NCBI GenBank assembly: GCA_017871115.1
Contig: JAFCIZ010000007.1
Location: 2,480,001-2,544,000, forward strand
Direction: 5' to 3'
Source: Cunninghamella blakesleeana
Lineage: Eukaryota; Mucoromycota; Mucoromycetes; Mucorales; Cunninghamellaceae
DNA length: 64,000 nt
This document shows positions 37,811 to 49,709 of this stretch, piece after piece (positions within the stretch are counted from its first letter, which is position 1; each line of letters begins with the position of its first letter). Position numbers and translations under genes: made by a program. The notes beneath the pieces were generated by a model. That model made no database searches. It was not told the origin of the DNA and saw only the letters and a list, made by a program, of their open reading frames with translations.

Positions 37811-38685
37811 GATTTAATAAATAAATAAATATATAAATATATATATTTATAAAAAAATATATAATTGTATTAAAATATTAAATTATAATAACAATAGAAA
37901 TAAAATAAAAAGTATATATATTATTTATTTTACGTAGGAAGAAGAAATAAAATAAAATAAAAAAAAGTGGAGAAAAAAAAAAGAAGAGTAAAAACTTAAA
38001 AATCCAAAAATATGGTTAAAAAAAGTGAATGCGGAATTTTAAAAAAGATCATATATAGCGTTTTCGTAGATCTTTTAATATGAAATAGTTTTCATAGTTT
38101 ATTGTAATAATGATTTACAATTTTATATGATAAATCGATTTATTAATAAAACATAATATTGTTTTTAAAAATTTACTATTGTTTATTTTATAAGTTGCTC
38201 GAGATTAATGCTACGCGGAGATTATGCTTCATTGTTTATATTTCTATTTCAAATAAGCATAAAAAATGAAAAAGAATAAAATAAAAATAAAAAAAGATAT
38301 AAACTACTTAGAAAAAAAAAACCATATCATCTTATAAAATAACAGAATAAATTATTTTAAAGGATGAAAACAATACAATTAAAAAACAAAAAAGTGATTC
38401 ATTTTAATAATGCAAGTTGATTAAAACTCAGTGTGGCATTAAAAAACTTTAATTGGGTTTGTCTTTTTATTTATTTTGAACGAACCCTTTCTTTTTGAAA
38501 CAGCAATCATCTTACTTCTCAATATATATATTACATTTAATCTATGCTACCCTTACAAATAATTTTAACATGGATGGTTACCCATGATTTCTAATTATTT
38601 ATTTTATTTTATTTCTTTATTTTCATCCTTTTCTTTATTTTATTTTTTTTCTCTTGAGTAAAAATAAATAATAGATATATTCTTA
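37811..38685. promoter_or_regulatory. divergent promoter region
   Basis: 875 bases between the UBL3-like gene (minus) and the barwin-like gene (plus). GCGGAATTTTAAAAAA at 38031-38046 resembles the CGG-TTTAAA elements before other genes. The rest is AT-rich without an ORF. Confidence 0.35.
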
Positions 38686-39778
38686 ATGAAATCCGTACTC
38701 TTTTTTACAGTCTTTGCTACTTTAGCTATTACATCTATAGCTGATGTACCAGAATTAAATGATATGTATATTCATCATCATCCAAGTCAAGCAAAAAAAC
38801 TAGCAATGGCAGCTAGTGTAGATAATGATCAAGGTAATTTCATTTTAATAATAATAATAACTGTATATGTATATTGTTTTATTGACCCTTTTTTTAATAA
38901 TAATAATAATAATAAAGGACCTCCTACACGTCAAGCAGGACCCATTGAAGATTATGGAAGAAATACAGGTGGAAACACAGGAAGAGAAGGATATTATTTC
39001 AGAGAAGGGTATGATAATAGATACGAACCCCCTCCAAGATCACCCTATACAGTAGATGGAACATATCGACCTGGCCCTCCTCCTCCTCCTCCTCCTCCTC
39101 AATACAAAGCATCATATAATAATGATTATAATAATTACTATTATCCTCCTTATCGTAAAAACGATTATCAACCTTATGGAGAAGGTAATGAAGATCGAGG
39201 TCCTGTTGTCGGTGGCGAAGGAGGTGGTAGTGATAATAGTGATGGTGTAAAATATACTTCAAATGGAGGAATTGATTGGACTAGTCCTGTTTTTAATGGT
39301 AAAGTACAAGTTGATCGTGGTTACGATGATAAAAATTATGATCCTTCAAGAAATTTAAAAATGGCAAGTACAATTCCACCAGAAGAAGGCTGGTATACTG
39401 GAAATGGATTTTATTTTGATGCTTCGCAGCGAAAAAACTCTTGTGGAATATCCATGTCCAATTATGATCTTATAGGTGCTTTGAATTCAAAACAATTTGG
39501 CGAAAAAAATCAAAATAATCCTAATTGCGGTAAAGAAATAACAGTTATTGGATCTTCGGGCCAGCAAGTTAACGTTAAAATAGTCGATGGTTGCGATACG
39601 TGTAAAGAAGGAGACATTGATTTAAGTCCTGCAGGTAAAAATATAAATATAAAAAAAAAAAGGAAATACGTAAAAAAATATTTTATAACTTATTATCATA
39701 TTTTTTTATTTTTAAGCTTTTGAAAAAATAAGCCAATTTAGCCATGGACAAACTAGTATTAAGTGGAAATTTGCATAA
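38686..39778 (+). CDS. secreted double-psi beta-barrel (barwin/expansin-like) protein
   Basis: Three exons (38686-38833, 38918-39634, 39717-39778) encode 308 residues. Residues 1-19 are a signal peptide (MKSVLFFTVFATLAITSIAD). A long low-complexity region follows (Gly, Tyr, Asn, Pro, with an eight-Pro run). The C-terminal 100 residues form a DPBB domain: GWYTGNGFYFDASQ, NSCGIS, NPNCGKEITV, VKIVDGCDTC, GDIDLSPAAFEKI. Proteins of this kind in fungi act in the cell wall or at host surfaces; enzymatic activity is uncertain. The first intron is 84 nt, a multiple of three, and has no stop, so a retained-intron product with an extra hydrophobic segment (about 28 residues, including FILIIIITVYVYCFI) is possible. 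I favour splicing because GTAATT...AAAG flanks it. Confidence 0.82.
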
Positions 39779-40002
39779 GCTGTTTATTATTATTTTTTAT
39801 TATTCATTTTATTGATACGTATTCTTATTTGTTAATAAATTTAGTTTACATCACAAGTATTATTATATTTTTATCTCTCCCAAAATGGAATTTTTTTTCT
39901 AAAAAAAATTTAAACACCGGTTTCTTTTAAAAAAATTAAAAAACGCCATTTTTCTCAATTTATTGCTATCCTTCTTTTATTTTTTTTAAAAAAATAAATG
40001 AT

Positions 40003-40644
40003 ATGAAGCTAAACAAGTATCTTTGTAGCTTTACCCTTTTTTTAATTTCTATATATTCTGTTGAAGCCATTTTACCTCCTGGCTATCGCCTTCATAGGTA
40101 TTTTATATATGCATATAAAAGAATGACAGAATGAAGTTATAATAAAAATATAAAATATATATACATATGTATATATTGTCCGAGATATCGGTGGGATAGT
40201 AATTTATTCTTCCTTTTCTTTTTTTCTACTTGTTTCATACATAGAAATAAAATCACTACTACTTCTTTAAGGCAAAAAGTTGATTCACGATATGGCCCTT
40301 ATTATTTTGATCAAGCTATCGATCATGAAAGTTCAGATACAACTACTTTTAAACAACGTTATTGGGTAAATTCGGACTGGTATAAAACTGGTGGTCCCGT
40401 AATTTGTAAGTGAAATACACCTTTTATTTTATATATATCGACTTTTTGATTTACTTATATTTTATTAACTATTATATACTATTATTTATAGTATATAATG
40501 CTGGTGAAACGGAAGCCGATGAACGATCTCACTATGTAACTAACTCTTCCATGGCTTTATTAGCTCGCGAACTTGAAGGTATTGTTATTGTAGTAGAACA
40601 CCGTAGTTATGGTTTATCACAACCTGGCATTGTAAGTTTTGTAC

Positions 40645-40675
<31 letters not shown>

Positions 40676-42369
40676 GTAAAGAGTGATCATAAATAAATGA
40701 GTATTACATTGTATTGATGATTATTATATTAATTTTATTTTATTTAAACCTATAAAGGATTATTCTACTAAATATTTAAAAACGTTAACAACTTACAATG
40801 CATTAGAAGATATGGCTACTATTATTAGAGATCTTAAAGTACAAGAAATTTATATATTTATTTATAAATACAACGAAAAGAATGTTTAAAAATGATATAT
40901 ATATTTATCATCACCATCTTTCCGCTTCTTTCTTTTCATTATTAGATCCCTAATTTAGATGTTGACTTACCACCAGCACCAGAAACAAGATGGATTGTTT
41001 ATGGAGGAAGTTACAGTGGTAACTTGGCAGCCTTTTTAAGATACAAATACCCTGACATTGTTTTTGCTGCTATCCCTTCTTCAGCTCCCGTCGAAATGCG
41101 ATATAACTTTTATCAATATTTTCAACCTATTCAAAAATACGGCCCACCTCATTGCATTCAATCCATTGAAGCCGTTATTAAGTATGTGGACCATATTTTA
41201 TTTACTCCCTTCCACCATGCTAAAGACAATCTTAAAAAACAATTCGGTGTTGAAGGTTTACAACATGACGATGATTTTGCTGAATGTAAGAAGAAATAAT
41301 AATAGCAATATACGAATATATTTTTAAAGAAATTTGAATAGAACCAATTCACTATTTATTTGTATGTTATTAACATTATACCTTTTACTATATACTATTA
41401 TTATAATTACTATTATAATTGATACTTAGTATTAACTTATCCTTTGGGTCTTTGGCAAGCAAAAACACCCGATCACAATCCTTTTGGAGAATTCTGTTCT
41501 ATTTTTGATAACACAACCACTCTTCATGAATCAATTTCAGCTTATGCAACTTATATCGGAAAAGCTGCTAAAGATGCTTGCGAGGATACACCTATTAATG
41601 AATGTTTAGATACACATGACCCAAAATCACCCCAGTTTACTGATTTAAAAGCTGAACATCGTCCATGGATGTATCAAGTGTGCACTGAAGTATGTTATTA
41701 TTAAAATCTATATAGATCAAAATATAAATATATACTTATTATTTATTTATATATAAATATGCATTCTTCTACTTCTTTTTCTATAGTATGCATATTGGCA
41801 AACAGGTGCACCTATTTGGCAATCAACAATTGTATCTCGCAAATTAAATACAAGATGGTATCAACGACAATGTCCGTTACTCTTTGGTGAACACGAAGTT
41901 CCCTTCCGACCCAAATGGAGAGACATCAATAAAGAATATCAAGGTTGGCATTTGAAATTAACAAGAACATTTTGGATTGATGGTTTATTAGATCCTTGGC
42001 GCACATTAGCTGTTAATAGTGATGATGCTCCTAACCATGACGATGCTAAAGATTCCGAATATGTTATTTTACCAACCGGTGTTCATCATTGGGTAATAAC
42101 AAAAATATAAAATAATCATCCTTTTTTTCTTATAGTATATATATATATTATAAAATAATATTCGTTTAATTTTAAAATGTTTTTTTTTTCTTTTATAGGA
42201 TTTCTTTGTATCTGATTATGTTGATCAATCTATTAAGGATGTACAACAAAAATTAATAGACACACTCAGAAAATGGATTAAAGAAGATGAAGAAAAGAAG
42301 AATAATGATTCTCCTAAACTTATTTATCAAACAACTGGTGAAATATCCTTTGATAATATCAAAAACTAA
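40003..42369 (+). CDS. secreted serine peptidase, family S28 (Pro-Xaa carboxypeptidase type)
   Basis: Cleaves after proline or acts as a dipeptidyl peptidase, normally in the vacuole or outside the cell. Eight exons (40003-40097, 40245-40405, 40492-40631, 40758-40838, 40946-41285, 41430-41689, 41787-42092, 42199-42369) encode 517 residues. Residues 1-22 are a signal peptide. Family motifs: DSRYGPYYFDQ, NAGETEAD, EHRSYGLSQPG, the nucleophile in GGSYSGNLAAF (Ser183), IDGLLDPWR (catalytic Asp, probably 428) and GVHHWDF (catalytic His 459 or 460). All triad parts are present, so it should be active. The C-terminus has a polar tail and no membrane anchor. The donor of intron 4 (GTACAAG) is a weak match but the frame demands it. 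Confidence 0.92.
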
Positions 42370-45065
42370 ATATATATAATATATATATATATATATAATT
42401 ATGTATAATACGAGTATAATTTAGTATTTAAATATAAGCAAAATAAAAAACATATTTCTGGGCGTCTTATGGTTTATTAGCAGAAAAAACTCGGGGTTTA
42501 AAAAATAAAAATATGGCATAATATTTGTACATCAAAAGATTAATTACTACGTATTACTTATTATAGAACTGCTTTTCATATTGGTACTTTATTGAAAAAA
42601 ATTGGTTATAAAAAATATAGCTAGAAGATATCTTACAAGTTAATCTTAGTTTGAGGTTTAATAATTATTGTCCTATTTTAGTAAATTTGTTAAAAAATAT
42701 CAGAGTATAATTAGTATTTTTATTTTTTTTGAAGTCCATAGAAAAAAATCCAAAAAATATAATTTCTTGCATTAAGCGTACTGTTTCTTTTGATTATTTC
42801 TTTTTTTAAAAACTTAATATAACAACTAAGTTAAGAAATATAATTAATATTAGCATCCTATATTAGTATATGAACAAAAATAAAAGTACTTTTACAAACC
42901 TCATAGCTTTTATTTCAGTGCAAGTATGTAAGTATAATAATAATATAAAATAAAAAATATTTTGAATTTTTTATATATTTTTTAATACCTACCTTTTTTT
43001 TTTTTTTTTTAATTGAACCATTAAAACTGCATTATTAAAATAAAATAAAATATAGAATTTATGTAACAATAGTAATAAATACGTTACTACTCTCTATATA
43101 AAAGAGATTCTAGTAAATGAATCGCAAGACTGAATCCTGGAAACCAAGTTAACATGCTTAAGCCTTTCTGTACAACAACATTCACCGTTTATAGTAGTAA
43201 GATAAATCAAAGAATTTACGTTAATACTTATATATTATTTTTACTGTCTCAAATATAATAAGCTTTATATATGCTACTGGTAGTATATTGAGTCTCGTTT
43301 TAAATTTATCATTGTAATTGAAAAATAAAGAAAGAGGAATAGAAAAAGTGTGTGGAATCAGAGTGTAAGCGATAAAAGTATCAGATACTATACACCCATT
43401 TTTATATAAATTCAATTACACACATACACACAGATATATATGTATATATATACGTATATTACAAAAACAATAATAATTAAAGAAATAATAACATATACTA
43501 TATAAGGAATAACCATTGAGAAAACTAAAGAGCAACTACCAGAAATAACTTGTAAAACGATAGCAACAGCAACTCTAATGGGGAAGTAAAAGCATGAAAT
43601 AAAATGACAGTTCCCAAGGATTATTAAAAATCAACTAAGAATAATATACAGATCTAACTATTCAAAACAAAAAAAAAAAAAAAAAATGGTAACTATCCTT
43701 TATCATTATTATTGTACTATAAATCTATATAAAATTACTATTGTATTATGCTTTTATTCAAATGAACATCATTATTAATATTTTTCTTTATACAATAATT
43801 ATTGTATTTTTTCTTTATAATATTAATTTTCAACAAAGCTGATAAAAATCATTATAATATGTTACTACTATAGCAATAAATAAACACTATACCAATAAAA
43901 TAAAAAAATAAAAATCATTTTGTTTATATACTTTTTTTTTTCCTAAAACTAGGTTTTTTTTATAAATTATATCAGTAAAAGTGCAGTTAGCAATTAAAAG
44001 AATAGTGATTGATTATTTATTTTAAAAAACATTTATTCTTGGTTTAAACTATTTTAATATTAAATAACCAGTACTTTTAATAGTTATACATTTATTTTAA
44101 AAAGAAAAAAACAATTTAGAATTGACTACTAGGTTATAGCTTATAACATTTGAAATTGTCATTTTTTTTTCAAATTTATTTAAAGCATTAACTATCCTCC
44201 ACTAAAATTTTTATATCTCTCTTTCACTATTTGTTTTATCATATCTCGATCAGTTTAAATAAATATATATATATATATATAAGTAGCTTGACCCTATTTA
44301 TACAACGTAACCATTGGTTAGTTATTTGTGTAATTATAGTAATTTTATTAATAAATGAATACAAAAAAGCATATGCAATTATGTAAAATAAAAGAGTAAT
44401 ATAAGTAAGTAAAAACATAGTATTATTCTTGGGAGGCAATCTAGCCTTGTACTTACTTCAATAAAATAAAGAATGGCATATTGGACAATAACAATAATAA
44501 TAAAAGAACTTTATAATGAATAATAAAAGTAGGCTTTTTTATACCGCAAAATACTCACTTCTTTTTTATGTAATTGTAGTGAAGAAATTGAGCAGATTAA
44601 TATAATGTTTTTTTTTTTTTTTTTTTTACTCTTATTTGTTATTTTTTTAATTTACTGATAATTTATAATAATAATGTTCTTTACAATCTGTTTTGTAAAC
44701 TTGACTTGGAAAATTAAAAAAAGTGATTAATTACTCACAGGTTTCGTTTAATATCGATAAACCGTCTAGTTTCATAAACTATATGAGATAAGTATATTTT
44801 TTTACTTAAGTAAAAAAAAGTTTTAAAATATATATAGAAACAGGTATATCTTCATTTCTTGTAAAACCTTTATCACTATATATTGTTTTATTGAATCAAA
44901 AAATATTTTCAATTCTCTACCATTTTATATATATAAAAAAATACACTTAATTATTTTTATCAGATGATAATATTCCTTTTTATTGATTAAAATAAAAAAA
45001 ATAAAAAAGGGCTAATTGAAAAATATATGGTTGGACGATATATGAAATAAATATATATATATTGT
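42370..45065. other. gene-poor region, 2.7 kb
   Basis: The longest stretch without a gene. It is AT-rich with scattered poly-T (43000-43012, about 44607-44629) and TA runs (42374-42396, 44263-44281). CTCGGGGTTTAAAAAAT at 42490-42506 is another CGG-TTTAAA element but has no gene start near it. The ORFs on the minus strand (43221-43415, 44239-44439) are Ile/Tyr/Phe-rich and unsupported. No transposon termini, tRNA or conserved domain fragment was recognised. Confidence 0.5.
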
Positions 45066-46191
45066 TTATTTGAGGGGGACAAAACGAGAAGAGTGAGTAG
45101 CACCAATACCGGGACGACCGTGACGAACAGGTTTGTAGGTAATGCTATATTAATTAAATGCATATATATACACGTAAAAACGTAATTATATTAATATAAA
45201 ATATATAATAAAGCCTATAATTGATTCTTATTCATTTCCGTATTAAACTATACTTACGAGAATTCACCAAGGTAGTGACCAACCATTTCAGGCTTAATTT
45301 CAACTTGATTGAAAGTCTTACCGTTATAAACACCAACAACGGAACCAATCATTTCAGGAACGATGATCATGCTAAAATAATGAGGATAAAAAAAGAATAA
45401 GACAAAAAAAGATATATATAAATGTACAAATCCTATTTTTCTATATCTGCTTTTTAATATTTTTCTCATAAGTATTCTCACTTACTTGCGGAGGTGAGTC
45501 TTAACAGTAGCAGGTCTTTCGTTAGGTACGGCTTCAGTCTTAGCCTTACGGAGTTTCTTGATAAGACCCATAGGCTTACGCTTCAAACCACGTTGGAATC
45601 TTCTACGAGCACGAGCATGGACTAATTCCATGAATTGTTCAGAGGATAAATCCAAAAGTTGGTCAAGATCGACACCACGGTAACTGAACTTACGGAAAGT
45701 TCTCTTTCTAGGAGCGGTTTGGTCAGCCTATATAATAATGTAATAATAGAAATAATACATGTTTGTATAAATAAAATACATTCTTCTTATATATGTTATA
45801 CGTATTGCATATTTTTGTTTGCTGCCCTTTTATTTTTATATAACTCTTTATATTTGTTTAAAATATTTATATATTTGCATATATAAATATTTGAGTATAT
45901 AGGAATATAAGTATATAATACATATACATATAGTCATATAATAACCCAAAAGAAAAAAAATGTTTTTTTTTCCTTGAATACTTATATACAAATATTTTAT
46001 CCACATATAAAGAGTTATACAAAATTAATCATCCATTTAATTATCCATCCATCCATCCATCCATTTATCATTCATTTTTTTATGTTATACTGATCCATCC
46101 ATTTTATTCAAGTATTCGAGTTGATGTTATCCATTATATTTCTTTTAACAGATCGTATAATTTTTTTTTTAAAAAAAATAGTATTTACCAT
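45066..46191 (-). CDS. RPS15: 40S ribosomal protein uS19 (S15)
   Basis: Component of the small ribosomal subunit head near the P site. Four exons on the minus strand (46191-46189, 45727-45486, 45371-45258, 45144-45066) encode 145 residues, the normal length. The first coding exon is just the ATG, followed directly by GTAAAT. Conserved segments: [96 protein letters not shown] and the end [10 protein letters not shown]. Codon choice is visibly more GC-rich than in the neighbours, fitting high expression. The 461-nt first intron is long for this genome; no box C/D or H/ACA snoRNA was recognised in it. Confidence 0.96.
46041..46064. repeat. (ATCC)n tandem repeat in the uS19 first intron
   Basis: Five to six ATCC units, on the plus strand, inside the long first intron of the uS19 gene. 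Related TCCATCCATTT occurs again about 30 bases on. No function is suggested. Confidence 0.6.
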
Positions 46192-46787
46192 ATTATGAAG
46201 GTTACAGAAAAAGGAAGGAAAGATTGAAATTCTGAGAATGGACTGATTCAAGAGAATTGCCAGCGGGGATTCAATGTTAAATTTTTATCAAAAAAAAATA
46301 TATGTTCAATTCATACATTATCATTTTAAAATAAAATTACTGTGCTTTATATATGTAAGTAGTTACATGAATTAGCTTTTTAAATTGATATAGAGAACGT
46401 AAAGTTATTTAATATTATTAGAGGTATATATATATTAGATAAAAAGTTGTTATAAATGCCATCCTTTTTTTTTTTATTTCATAAACCATTTTATCAATTA
46501 TGAATACTAAGCTTTTAATAAGGTGATAAAAACGGTTGATATTACTTTAATGGCCAATCATTATATTCGTTATATAGCATGATTAATAAAAAAAATAAAA
46601 AAATAAAACAAGTCAATGATCAGTAGTTTATAAAATGATGTGATGTTTTTATTTTATTTTCAAAAAATACACAAAATAAGTCTAATGAATGTTGTAATTT
46701 TAATGAATGATACTTTTTTTCTTTTCTTTTTCTTAAAAAAAAAGGTATGGTATTATATATATATATATAAATTAGTGAATTCAGAAG
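46192..46787. other. upstream region of uS19 and 3' flank of CMC1
   Basis: About 600 bases. The part next to uS19 is a little GC-richer (GAATTGCCAGCGGGGATTC at about 46254-46272), likely promoter. The remainder is AT-rich; the ORF at 46640 is unsupported. Confidence 0.45.
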
Positions 46788-47319
46788 TTATTGATTTAAA
46801 GCTTCACGTTTTTTTGCTAATTTTGCTAATTTAAGTTTATCCAGTTCTTCTCTTGACGTTCTACATAATACAAGACAATATATATTAGTTAAAACAATAA
46901 TAAAAACAATCCACTTTTTAGATATAATCTTATCCCATATATTAATAATATTAATATCAATTCATATTTCTTTCACCTTTCATTTAAACAGCTATTCATA
47001 GTTTTTAATTTTCCTCTGCAAGTCCACATAACTGTAACATTATGTTCTTTACTACATTCAACAAAATCTATAATAAGTATAAATAAAATAAAAATAAATA
47101 AAAAGGATACTTAGTATTTAAAATAAATTAAATGGTATACACATTATATTTTTATTATTATTATTATTATATACCTTTGACAGATTCTTGACAGTGTTTT
47201 AGAGCTTTTTCTTTAAGTTCCTTAAAACAAGCTTCTTCTTCACCTCTTGTTAAAGCATGAATTTCAGTGGTTTTATTATAAAAAGGATTACTCATCGATT
47301 GTTCCATATTTTTACCCAT
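46788..47319 (-). CDS. CMC1: CMC1-type twin CX9C mitochondrial protein
   Basis: Intermembrane-space protein that helps cytochrome c oxidase assembly and copper handling. Three exons on the minus strand (47319-47175, 47067-46977, 46860-46788) encode 102 residues, typical for the family. The coiled-coil-helix region has two CX9C pairs, CQESVKDFVEC and CRGKLKTMNSC, plus an upstream Cys in EEACFKELKEKALKHC. The C-terminus is Lys/Leu-rich and helical. No N-terminal presequence is present, as expected for import by the Mia40 route. It is divergent from the reductase-like gene, with 232 bases between starts. The presence of this gene supports an aerobic organism. Confidence 0.9.
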
Positions 47320-47551
47320 GTTGAAATAAATAGTATTTTATGTTTCAATATATAAAAGTACAATAATAAATTAAAGAAAGTGTTTTTATTTTTTTTAAAA
47401 AAATAATAACAATTGTAAATTCAAAAGGCTGAATTTAAAAATACCCATTTTTTTATTTTAAACCATAAAAAAATTATGTAGAGTAAAAAAACTAACCCTT
47501 CTTTTTCCTTTTAGTTTTATTTTTTATTTTTTTAATTTTTGCTCTCATATA
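47320..47551. promoter_or_regulatory. short divergent promoter, CMC1 / reductase-like gene
   Basis: 232 bases separate two divergent ATGs. It contains poly-T/poly-A (47389-47402) and CCATTTTTTTATTTTAAACC at about 47446-47465. Shared regulation is an inference from distance. Confidence 0.4.
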
Positions 47552-47737
47552 ATGGAAAATATAAAGGAAATCATAAATAATCCAGTAACTTATGACATTG
47601 TTTTATATTTATATTCAACTTTTCCATTATTATTTACAGTAGCTGTGCTCTTAATTAATGCGCCTTATGGTAAAAAGTCATTTATTTATTTAAGCATGTA
47701 TTTTTTATAGCTGGAATAATATTAATATTAATATTAA

Positions 47738-47786
<49 letters not shown>

Positions 47787-48464
47787 GGAAGGTTTGCATA
47801 TAACCCAGGAAGTTTTAATAAAAATATATCACGCTATGCATGGCTAACTATGGAAATTGTATCTCCAGTTGTCTTTTTCGGTACTTTATACTTCTCTTCC
47901 ACCAAAAATAATATAATCAACTTATCACCTTCACAGTATTTATGCTCCGCATTATGGTTGATTCATTATTTTAATCGTAGCATTATCTATTCCTTTCGTG
48001 CACCATCCATATCGCCTATGCATATTCTTACTTGGGTTTGTTCGATAATATTTAATATAGTCAATGGATATACCAACGGTTATTGGGTAGCTACACATTC
48101 TTTTTCCTTAACAGCTGAATGGTCACGCGTTAGTTTCGGTTTATGCTTATGGTGGATTGGATTTTATTTCAATATTTATCATGATTCTATATTATTTGAT
48201 TTACGCAAACAAAAGAAGCAACCAGGTGATTATTCCATCCCTTATGGTGGTTTATTTAACTATATAAGCTGTCCTAATTATTTTTCTGAAGCCTTGGAAT
48301 GGATTGGATTTTTATTGATCTGCTGGAGTGCTCCTTCTTTTTATTTTGCTACTAGTACTATGGCTAATTTATTCCCTCGTGCTTATCGCTCTCATCAATG
48401 GTATAAAAAAAAATTCGATAACTATCCTTCTAATCGAAAAGCCATCATTCCTTTTCTTTTATAA
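47552..48464 (+). CDS. steroid 5-alpha-reductase-like membrane enzyme
   Basis: Two exons (47552-47669, 47788-48464) encode 264 residues. The protein is a polytopic membrane protein with about six hydrophobic helices. The C-terminal half carries the hallmark of the 3-oxo-5-alpha-steroid 4-dehydrogenase domain: GYTNGYW, LCLWWIGFYFNIYHDSIL, GGLFNYISCPNYFSE, LEWIGF and the end motif HQWYKKKFDNYPSNRKAIIP. These motifs bind NADPH and substrate in SRD5A1-type enzymes. In fungi the closest members act on sterols or on long-chain enoyl substrates (TSC13 is a more distant relative with a ubiquitin-like N-terminus, absent here). The length and motifs favour an SRD5A1/2-like protein; the substrate is unknown. 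Confidence 0.88.
47742..47783. repeat. (TA)n run in an intron
   Basis: About 21 TA units in the single intron of the reductase-like gene, ending immediately before the ATAATAG acceptor. The same placement is seen in EAF1 intron 2. Confidence 0.8.
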
Positions 48465-48638
48465 ATATATATAATATTTTCACATATTAAAAAATAAACA
48501 CCAAAATTATTTTATTATTTCATCACCTTCTGCTTTTTTTTTTTAATATTTTTAATTTTTAAATTCAATTAAATAAAAATATATTTTGTCTATAAATCAT
48601 GTCACTTTTTCTGTTTATTCCGTTTTAATATTTATTAT

Positions 48639-49709
48639 CTAATTTTTTTTCGCTGTAGAATCTTCATATCTAGGATCTACGCCATTATGAGCATAAACCA
48701 TCTTTTTATAATGATTCCACATATCCTTCACACTCCGTCTGCTATTTGTTGCCTTTTTTAACTGCAGCATACTTCCTTGATATTTAGGTAACAAGTTGTA
48801 CACTTCCAATTCTTCCTCTGATGTCCATTCAGAACGATCTACATTTGGATCCAGAGCATAACGATACCGTTGAGAAAGGTGACGAGGTGAACGAGAACTT
48901 CCAATAGCATTACAAATTAATAAAAAATTTTGATCTCCATACTTTTTTACTGCTTCCAAAATTTGAAGATCTTCTTGACGTGTATAAGGTCCTTTTAATT
49001 TTGGTGATTCCTGCCAACGCCAACGTTCTAAGCATTGATTAGGAGATCTTGTTCCAACCATATCTGATACTTTTCGCCAATCCATATGGCTACTTTCATT
49101 ATTATTATCATTACCAGCCATTCTGTTGAATAGCTGTACGGCATTTTTTAACGCATCGATTTCATATTGCTGCCATCTACCGCGGTGCCATCGAGGATTA
49201 AATTTATTATCCCAAGTGAGTTTAATATGAGATAGTGATCGTGGTTGAGGTAATTTTTTTTGAATAGTTTCCCAATCAATCTGATCTTCCATTGGTCCTG
49301 CTGATGCCGTCAAGTTTTTTAAAGCCGCTAATTCCTCTTTGCTCCATGGTCCACGTTTTTCAACATCATTAAAAAGCAATTGACATCGATTATAAACTGA
49401 TGCCACCTTGCGATTAGGAAATTTAGTCGCTATTAAAGAGTACTTATGTCCATATAAATCTATTAATTCTTTTAATAATTGATCTTCTTCTTTTGTCCAG
49501 GTTTGTCGGGCTCGTTTTTGTCCATTTTTTGGGATCAGTTGATTGTATGAATGAGAAACAGTATTATTATTTTTTTCTTCTTGAACTTTTAATTGAGAAT
49601 AGTTTAAAAGTGCGGTATTGAAAAAAGTCCTTTTGATGATATTATGGGTGTTGTAATTATTTATACAGGTTGAAAGAATACGTGAATTATATATAATTGA
49701 TTTAAGCAT
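48639..49709 (-). CDS. five-repeat Myb/SANT protein with mitochondrial-like leader
   Basis: An intronless frame of 356 residues, unlike the intron-rich neighbours. Residues 1-41 (MLKSIIYNSRILSTCINNYN...) contain Lys/Arg, Ser and aliphatics but no acidic residue, as in mitochondrial presequences. Five Myb-like repeats follow at about 67-113 (RQTWTKEEDQLLKELI), 118-168 (RGPWSKEELAALKNL), 176-234 (RGRWQQYEIDAL), 238-284 (KGPYTRQEDLQILEAV) and 292-337 (RSEWTSEEELEVY). Spaced Trp/Phe residues and the R/K-x-R helix-3 residues suggest nucleic-acid binding. In the nucleus such arrays occur in SNAPC4- and REB1-like proteins; with this leader a mitochondrial DNA or RNA-binding role is an alternative. 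An earlier start is not available because the frame is closed upstream of 49709. Confidence 0.85.
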   Translation of the reverse strand: MLKSIIYNSRILSTCINNYNTHNIIKRTFFNTALLNYSQLKVQEEKNNNTVSHSYNQLIPKNGQKRARQTWTKEEDQLLKELIDLYGHKYSLIATKFPNRKVASVYNRCQLLFNDVEKRGPWSKEELAALKNLTASAGPMEDQIDWETIQKKLPQPRSLSHIKLTWDNKFNPRWHRGRWQQYEIDALKNAVQLFNRMAGNDNNNESSHMDWRKVSDMVGTRSPNQCLERWRWQESPKLKGPYTRQEDLQILEAVKKYGDQNFLLICNAIGSSRSPRHLSQRYRYALDPNVDRSEWTSEEELEVYNLLPKYQGSMLQLKKATNSRRSVKDMWNHYKKMVYAHNGVDPRYEDSTAKKN

